Assembly (NCBI GenBank): GCA_022579005.1
Contig: MU401933.1
Coordinates: 1-15,243, forward strand
Length of the DNA stretch: 15,243 nucleotides
Reading direction: 5' to 3'
Origin: Poronia punctata
Taxonomy: Eukaryota > Ascomycota > Sordariomycetes > Xylariales > Xylariaceae
Position numbers and translations under genes: made by a program. Shown one piece after another: positions 9,227 to 15,243 of the stretch; the stretch's first letter is position 1; each line of letters starts with the position of its first letter. The notes beneath the pieces are model-generated. The model had not been told where the DNA came from and made no database searches. It worked only from the letters and a program-made list of their open reading frames with translations.

Positions 9227-9971
9227 GCATATATGTTTTTTATTAGTAAGTATTAAAAGCTAAGCTAAAAATACTAAAAAAGCTAGTAAGCAGCAAAGGG
9301 TTAGTAGGCAGCAAGGGGTTAGTAAATAGTAAAAAGTTAGTAAGCAGCAAAAAGCGTATATATTTCTTATTAGCAAGTATTAAAAGCTAAGCTAAAAACA
9401 TTAAAAGGCTTAGTAAGTAGTAAAAAGTTAATAAGTAGTAAAAGGCATATATGTTTTTTATTAGTAAATATTAAAAGCTAAGCTAAAAACACTAAAAACG
9501 TTAGTAAGCAGCAAGGGGTTAATAAGCAGCAAAAAGCTAGTAAGCAATAAAAAGCGTATATGTTTTTTATTAGCAAGTATTAAAAGCTAAGCTAAAAATA
9601 CTAAAAAGGTTAATAAGTAGTAAGAAGTTAGTAGGTAGCAAAAAGTATATATGTTTTTTATTAATAAGTATTAAAAGCTAAGCTAAAAATATTAAAAAAG
9701 TTAATAAGTAGTAAAAAGTTAATAAGTAGTAAAAGGCTAGTAAGTAATAAAAAGCATATATGTTTTTTATTAATAAGTATTAAAAGCTAAGCTAAAAATA
9801 TTAAAAGGCTTAGTAAGTAGTAAAAAGCTAGTAAGTAGCAAAAAGCTAGTAAGTAATAAAAGCTTAGTAAGCAGCAAGAGGTTAGTAAATAATAAAAGGT
9901 TAGTAAGCAATAAAAAGCGTATATATTTTTTGCTAATAAATATTAAAACCTAGCTAGTAACTTTAAAAAGC
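9227..9971. repeat. Composite array: 55-bp core plus variable 18-bp units
   Basis: The core begins (G)CATATATGTTTTTTATTAG and includes TATTAAAAGCTAAGCTAAAA. It begins at 9227, 9354, 9445, 9554, 9645, 9754 and 9917. The intervals 127, 91, 109, 91, 109 and 163 equal 55 plus 18 times 4, 2, 3, 2, 3 and 6. The 18-mer (about GCTAGTAAGYAGCAAAAA, with GTTAGTAA variants) is the same unit that tails the 8594-9226 copies, so both arrays belong to one repeat family. The last core is incomplete and diverges after about 9950. Confidence 0.9.
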
Positions 9972-11734
9972 TAGTAAAAGTTATAAAAAAAAATACTTAA
10001 ATAAAGCGCTTAAATTTTTATATTATATAGTAGTTACTTATAATATATATTAGCAATAATATAGCTAAATCTAACAATAAGTTGTAGCAAACAAAGTAAA
10101 TTAAAATAGGTGTAAAGCATTAAAAGTAAAACTATATGCTTAAAAATGTAATATAATTAACTATTATTTATAAAAGTATTTAATTAAGTTTAAAGTGCTT
10201 TATATATTTTTAGTACTTTTTAAGTATAGGTATATATTATATAATAGTTTAAAATATGCGTAGCGTATTTTACTTTATTTAAAATAAGGTTACTATATAC
10301 TTAGTTATTTAAAGTACTTTTAATACTTTTAAATTTAGGTTATATGCTTTATTTATTATATACTTTTTATTTAAAGCTAATTATTATAAATAGCTTTAAA
10401 TATTAACTAGCAAAATAATATAAGTAAATAAAAAAAATTATTATAAGTAAAATAATAATATTAGCATATATAAACTAGTTTTTAAATACGGTTACATATT
10501 TAAAATGCGTTATAATAATTATAAAGTGCTAATAATTATATAAATGCTAGCAATTTTTAAGTTTTTTTTAAATATAAGTATATATTTAAAAATGCGTTAT
10601 AATATATAGTAGTTAAAATAAGTTAAAGTAATTAAGTACTTTAGTACTTTATTGTTTATATAAGCCTATAAATATGTTAAATATACCTATATTTAAACTA
10701 AGTACTTTTAAGTATTTTATATTATATTATAGTGCTTAGTTATATTTACTATTTATTTACTTTGCTTATATTAATACCTTTATAAGCTTAAATACTTTTT
10801 TAAATTTTTTAACTTTTTTTTTTTTATATTTTTACTTTTATATTTTTTTATTTTATATACTTATTATTACTTTTTAGCGCATAAGTATTAGTTTTTAATT
10901 AATTTTTAAAGTATTTAAAACGTTATTATGCTTTTTAATTATAAAGTAAGTAATATATACATTTTTTTTTGTTTAATGCTTGCTATGCTATTTTATAGTA
11001 TATAATATAAAATTTAAACTTATTTTTAGTATATAAATAGTTTATTAGTTAAAAAAAAAGTTTTAAGCTATAGTTAAGTATATAAATATAAACTTTAATA
11101 TAAAAAATCTTGCTGCCTTTTTAGCTTAAGCTTATATAAAGAACTTTTATAGCATAAGTAAGCGCAACTTAGCTTTTATAATACTTTATTATAAAAAAAA
11201 TAAAGCTAATATACTTATAAGCTTTTTTATATTACTTATAATGCTTATTTAACTTATTTTAATTATAAGTTTGCTTTTATTAAAGTATTTTATGCTTATA
11301 TTTAATATAGTTTTTAGCTTACTATTTAAAAAAAAGCAAAACTAATTACATTATAAAAAAGGCTTTATAAAGCAAGTATTAAAAAATAAGCACTTTAATA
11401 ATAACGCTAATGCTTGCAAAAAGGTTATAGCGCTTAAACAAGCTACTAAATTACTTATAGTTATTTTTTATATTTTTACTATTATAGTTTACTATAAAAA
11501 TTACTTTTTTTTTTTACTTTTTTTATACTTTTATTAGCAATAAAAGTTACTTTTAGTAAAGTGCTTATAAGTAAAGCTAGCGCTTATTTAAACGCTGCTT
11601 ATGCTTATAAACGTTATTAATAATAAGCAAAGCGCTTAGCTTAGTTACTTATTTTTTTTTTATTTAATTTATTAAGTAAAGGTAATCTTATAATATATTA
11701 TATTTATTAACGTTAATAAAATAATATAAAAAAA
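9972..11734. other. AT-rich DNA without a gene
   Basis: No gene is supported. Features seen are a short direct repeat (10496-10603), a near-palindrome AAAATATGCGTAGCGTATTTT-like stem at about 10252-10272, and a patch at 10070-10120 with several surviving CA dinucleotides. A 63-codon open stretch at 11346-11537 has no ATG and is of a length expected by chance. Confidence 0.5.
10496..10603. repeat. Short direct repeat around ATGCGTTATAAT
   Basis: ATATTTAAAATGCGTTATAA at 10496-10515 recurs with one extra A at 10582-10602, about 86 bp on. The surviving GCG in both copies makes chance less likely than for pure AT strings. Confidence 0.5.
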
Positions 11735-11940
11735 GCTGCTAATAAGTAGCTTAAAAATATTATAAATAAAAATGTTACTAGTAAGTAATTAAATAATATT
11801 GCAAGTATTTTTATACTTTTGCTTAAAATATTAGTTGCTAGCAAGCAACTTAAATATATTATAAATACTTTTATGCTTTTATTTAAAGTATAAGTTGCTA
11901 GCAAGCAACTAAATAATATTATAAATGCTTTTTTTATTTT
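11735..11940. repeat. 60-bp tandem repeat with a hairpin in each unit
   Basis: Units start at 11774, 11834 and 11894, exactly 60 bp apart, with a shortened unit (39 bp) from 11735. The two better-kept units begin with AGTTGCTAGCAAGCAACT, a 7-bp stem around AGCA. In the 11774 unit the same site reads GTTACTAGTAAGTAATT, so every difference there is C-to-T or G-to-A. Because 60 is a multiple of three, the minus strand stays open here for 98 codons (11713-12009) and reads as 20-residue repeats containing LLAT and KSIK. That frame begins at TTG, has no ATG start and resembles no family I recognise, so I do not call a gene. Confidence 0.8.
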
Positions 11941-12009
11941 TGATATAATATTTTTTATAGCATTTAATTTAGTTTTTAATCTTTTTTTTATACTAGTGTA
12001 AACAAGCAA

Positions 12010-12535
12010 TACTTTAATATTATAAACTTTTTAATTAAGTTTAAAAAAAAGTAAAAAGCTTTAGTATATAAAAAAAATGCATACTTTATTTTAGTTAGCA
12101 TTATAAGCTATAACTTATTATATTTTTTAATTAAAAGCACGTTTTTTACTTTATATTTATTTTTATAGTAAAAATTATTATAAAGGTTTTATATAATAAG
12201 TTAAAGCATTTTTAATATATTATAATATTTGCTTTTTTATATAACTATATTAATTTACTTTTATTATATAGTTGCTTATTTTATTAAAAGGTTTTTTTTA
12301 TGCTAAAAAAAAAAGCTGTTGTTTAAAAGCTATAAAAAGCTTTTAAGCGCAGTTTTTTTGTTTTTAATTAAAGTTTTTTTTTAAAGTTTTCTTTTTTTGC
12401 ATATATTGTTTTACTACGCGCTTTTAGCTTAGTAAAAAAAAGGCAAGCGCTAAAGCAATGCTTAAATGCGTTATTTAACGCTAGTTTAAATCTAGTGCTT
12501 AATAAATAGCTATAAGTTTTATAAACTATTTTTAA
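12010..12535. other. AT-rich DNA without a gene, with a CpG-retaining patch
   Basis: No gene is supported. Positions 12415-12485 keep ACGCGC, AGCGC, GCG and ACGC sites, more than the surroundings. A minus-strand frame at 12368-12607 crosses it but starts at TTG and is strongly low-complexity at its start. Confidence 0.45.
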
Positions 12536-12536
12536 T

Positions 12537-12593
12537 ATTTTTACTTTTATTAGCTTTAATTTAAATATTTTTATTTTTATTAGCTTTAATTTT
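12537..12593. repeat. 30-bp direct repeat, two copies
   Basis: ATTTTTACTTTTATTAGC at 12537 recurs as ATTTTTATTTTTATTAGC at 12567. The one difference within this string is C-to-T. The repeat explains the KLKLIKIKI-like periodic peptide of the minus-strand frame. Confidence 0.65.
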
Positions 12594-12605
12594 AATAAAA
12601 AAAGC

Positions 12606-12624
12606 AATAATAATAATAATAATA
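12606..12624. repeat. (AAT)n microsatellite
   Basis: About six AAT units in a row. A similar short run lies at about 165-178. Confidence 0.7.
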
Positions 12625-14220
12625 GTATTTAGTTTAGCAAGTTTAATATAAACAAAAATTACGTTTTATATTATAATTATATAAGGCTATATACTTTAAA
12701 TTAGCTTTTATGTACTAATAAAGCTATTTTTAAAATGCTTGCTTTTTTTATTTATAAAAAAAAGCAAAAAGTTATATTTAAATTATAACTAAGTGCTTAT
12801 TAAAATGTTTTATATACTAATTATTTTTTAGCTATAATATATAGTTTTGTTTGTTTATTTTTTAAAATTAGTTATTATAATATAGCTAATTTAAATTGCT
12901 ATTTTTGCTTATATTATGCTACTAGCTAAGCTTATTGCTTACTTTTTGCTTAAGTTATACTATATGCTAACGCTTTATTTAAAATGCTTAAAGCAAAAGT
13001 AACTATTAAAAATTAAGTAAATATTTTATTTTTATTTTTAATACTTATAAGTATTTAACTTTATTTTAAAAAGTAAAAAAGTTATATAGGTATATTAATA
13101 TTTTAAATAGTTATTATAGTAATTTTTACTAGCATATTATTTACTTTTATTTTAAAAAAAATATTTAGTAGCAAGTATTTTTTAAAAAAATATAAAACAT
13201 TATATTTTAAATACTTAAGCTAAAAAGTTATAAAGTTAAAAACATAAAGCTTAATAAGCTTATAGTAAACAATAAAAAGCTTATTTTAGCTTAAAATATT
13301 ATTATTAGTTTTTAAAGTTTTAGCACTTTTTAATAAAAAGTATATAGTAGTAGTTATAGTGCTTATAAAGCTTATAGTAGTCAAAGTTAGCAGCGTACTA
13401 CTAATGCTTAAGTAAAAAAAGTAAAAAAAAAAAGTAAAAAGCAAAAAAGCTTTTTAAAAAAATTAAATTAGTTTTATTTTATACTTATTTATTATTTATT
13501 ATTTTTAAGTATTTTTACTTAGCTAGTTTAAATATAAATATTAAAGTTTTATAATAAACTTTTAATACTTATGCTTTTTTTTAATTAAAGTGCAATGCTT
13601 TACTACTTTTTAAAGTTAATTTTTTATTTTAAGTAATAGTGTTAAAATTTATTATAAGTTTAGTAGTAATTTAAAATATTTAAACGCTTTTTAAAATAAG
13701 TTTTTAATAAGTTTATTAGCTAGTATATTAACTATTGCTATATACTTAATTTTAAATAAGCTTTTTTAATATTATTTATATATTTATATATTTTATATAT
13801 TAACGTATTTTAATTAAATACTAATATATTTTTTATTTTTTATTACTAAGTAAATTGCTTATATATTATTAAAGTAGATTTTTTAGTTTTAGTTAAAATT
13901 AAGCTTTATATTAATTATTAAACGCTTTAGCGCTATAGCTTTTTTACTTATTAGTTTTAAAACTATTAACTTTGCTTTTATAGTAAAAGTAAAAACTATA
14001 TTTTATTAATATGCTTTTTAAGTAATTAGGCCTTTTTATAAACTTATTAAATATTTATAAAAAAATTGCTATATTTTTAAATTATTAGTAAAAAACATAT
14101 TTTTTATTATTATTAATGCTTATAAGCTACTAAAAAATAGTTTATTATTATTTTTAGCTTTTTAATATAATATAAATATTTAATAATTTAATTTACTATA
14201 ATTAAATGCTTTAAACCTAA
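12625..14220. other. AT-rich DNA without a gene
   Basis: I see low-complexity AT sequence, an A-rich stretch with AGTAAAAA repeats at about 13411-13450, and no gene, RNA or supported repeat. Confidence 0.5.
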
Positions 14221-14420
14221 GTTAGTTAAAAACTTTAATAAAAGTAATTATTAAAATCCCTTTTAATACCCTTAACCTTATTAATTATATTAGGACTATT
14301 AAAACGTAAATATTTTATAAATATAAATATTTAGTTTTTTATATATTTATTATAAATTGCGTTAAACTTACTTTATTAAAAAAGTATATGCATAGTATAT
14401 ATATATAGTATATAATTAGT

Positions 14421-14482
14421 ATATATAAAGTATGCGTTTTTTATGTATTAAATATATAAAGTATATGTGTTTTTTTTATATT
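14421..14482. repeat. 31-bp direct repeat, two copies
   Basis: ATATATAAAGTATGCGTTTT at 14421 recurs as ATATATAAAGTATATGTGTT at 14452. It follows an alternating TA run (14385-14420). Most differences are transitions. Confidence 0.5.
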
Positions 14483-15243
14483 GCTAATAAGTTTTAATTA
14501 ATTAAAAACTTTTATAGCTATATAAAACTTGCTAAAAAAAGTCTTTATAACTTTTTTTTTTTTTAGTTAATTAAGTTAATATAGTACTATAAATAATAAT
14601 ATATTATAATTATATTAACTTTTAGCTAGACTAATACTAATTAGTAGTTAAATTAGCAACTATAAAAAAGCAAAGTTTAAAAATAAAAACTATTATTATA
14701 CTTGCTTTTAACTTAACTTAAAGTTGCTTTAGCTTTATATTGCTTTTAAAAACTATTTTAAATAAAGTGCTAAATAGAAAATTTAAATTAAATTGCTTTA
14801 ATAACTTTTTAATAAAATTATAGTATATAAAAAAAGCTAATATAAAATTATAATATATATTTTATAAGTTATTTAATAATAAAATAAAAAATAGTAAGTA
14901 TTTTTATTATTATAATTAATTTATAGCTAATTTAAAAACTAATTAATATTAATTTATAATAGTATTGTTATTAAATTTTAATTTTAGTAGTTACTTTAAA
15001 TTTAATTTAAAAAAGTAACTATAATAAAAAGCTTACTAATTTTAATAGCCTCTTTTTTATTTTAAAAACGCTTATAATATAAACTTAAATTAAGCTAAAA
15101 TATTTAAAAATACTAAAATAGCTATATATGTTTTTTAATAGCATATTATTTTTAAACTTTAAAAAAATAAAAAAATTAACTTTAAAATAGTAATAAAAAA
15201 TAAGCTAAATATGTACGTTTTAATAAAAATAACTAAGTACTTA
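14483..15243. other. AT-rich DNA without a gene
   Basis: No gene, RNA or supported repeat is seen up to the end of the window. Confidence 0.5.

Larger units (their letters stand above)
1..15243. other. RIP-type hypermutated AT-rich block, gene-free
   Basis: The whole window except 1125-1347 is extremely AT-rich. All frames are closed by dense TAA and TAG stops. C and G survive mainly as AGC, GCT, AGT, ACT and GCG, while TpC and GpA are nearly absent. No tRNA, rRNA, intron-bearing gene or conserved protein domain was recognised on either strand. The pair of LTR copies at 198-419 and 1125-1347 shows directly that the decay is C-to-T and G-to-A. This matches RIP, a premeiotic process of filamentous ascomycetes that mutates duplicated DNA. 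CpG sites persist (for example 421-560 and 12415-12485), so simple decay of CpG methylation does not explain it. Assignment to Pezizomycotina is inference from the mutation type. Confidence 0.88.

Noticed and set aside
5340..9971. CRISPR-like array
   Set aside because: The segments between the repeated cores are themselves repeats of two linker types or 18-bp units, not unique spacers, and the setting is eukaryotic.
10070..10081. TCTAACAATAAG, identical to the right LTR end plus its target duplication (1341-1352)
   Set aside because: The match stops at 12 bases. The preceding sequence does not resemble the LTR in intact or mutated form, so it is taken as coincidence.
10222..10695. Possible large inverted repeat (AGTATAGGTATAT against ATATACCTATATTT)
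   Set aside because: The match is short and AT-rich, and similarity could not be extended convincingly outward.
11346..11537. 63-codon plus-strand open stretch with a gene-like middle part
   Set aside because: There is no ATG. With stops at roughly one codon in ten, a few such stretches are expected by chance over six frames of 15 kb, and no protein family is recognised.
12368..12607. Minus-strand frame of 79 codons
   Set aside because: It starts at TTG, which is not a normal fungal nuclear start. Its first 30 residues are a low-complexity K/I/L stretch caused by the 30-bp DNA repeat, and no family was recognised. The remainder could be a gene relic but cannot be supported.
14256..14285. 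Telomere-like CCCTT/CCTTA strings
   Set aside because: The spacing is irregular and there is no tandem CCCTAA array.
1..15243. Mitochondrial DNA as the explanation for the high AT content
   Set aside because: No mitochondrial gene, tRNA or rRNA is recognisable, and the mutated and intact LTR copies show that the AT content comes from C-to-T conversion.

Overview
The window is very AT-rich DNA (roughly four fifths A+T by eye) with no credible protein-coding or RNA gene. It looks like a heterochromatic, repeat-derived block of a filamentous ascomycete (Pezizomycotina) degraded by repeat-induced point mutation (RIP). The best evidence is internal. An intact 223-bp solo LTR at 1125-1347 can be aligned with a decayed copy of the same LTR at 198-419. 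By hand count the two differ by about 69 C-to-T or G-to-A changes, against one transversion, one A-to-G change and one 1-bp deletion. Genus and species cannot be told from the sequence.

Layout. 1-1124: AT-rich DNA holding the RIP-decayed LTR and a CpG-bearing stub (421-560). 1125-1347: the intact solo LTR (TGT...ACA ends) flanked by a perfect 5-bp target duplication, ATAAG. 1353-3338: AT-rich DNA with a small repeat family built on a pyrimidine-rich motif (2161-2305, 3084-3140). 3341-4397: a 96-bp minisatellite of about 11 units whose phase never slips. 4425-5090: two copies of a ~190-bp direct repeat. 5340-6733: an array of 17 hairpin-bearing modules spaced exactly 75 or 90 bp, arranged in a 405-bp higher-order repeat. 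6857-7568: two copies of a ~103-bp repeat. 8594-9226: three copies of a ~170-bp unit. 9227-9971: a composite array whose period is 55 bp plus a whole number of 18-bp units. 9972-15243: mostly featureless AT-rich DNA with a 60-bp hairpin repeat (11735-11940) and minor short repeats.

No genes work together here. The region is a record of transposon insertion, tandem amplification and C-to-T hypermutation, followed by a later insertion that was not mutated. Surviving C residues sit mostly after a purine (GpC, ApC), and TpC/GpA is strikingly rare, so the mutation context is unusual enough to measure. Gene absence, extreme AT content and satellite-like arrays make a centromeric or pericentromeric location plausible but unproven.
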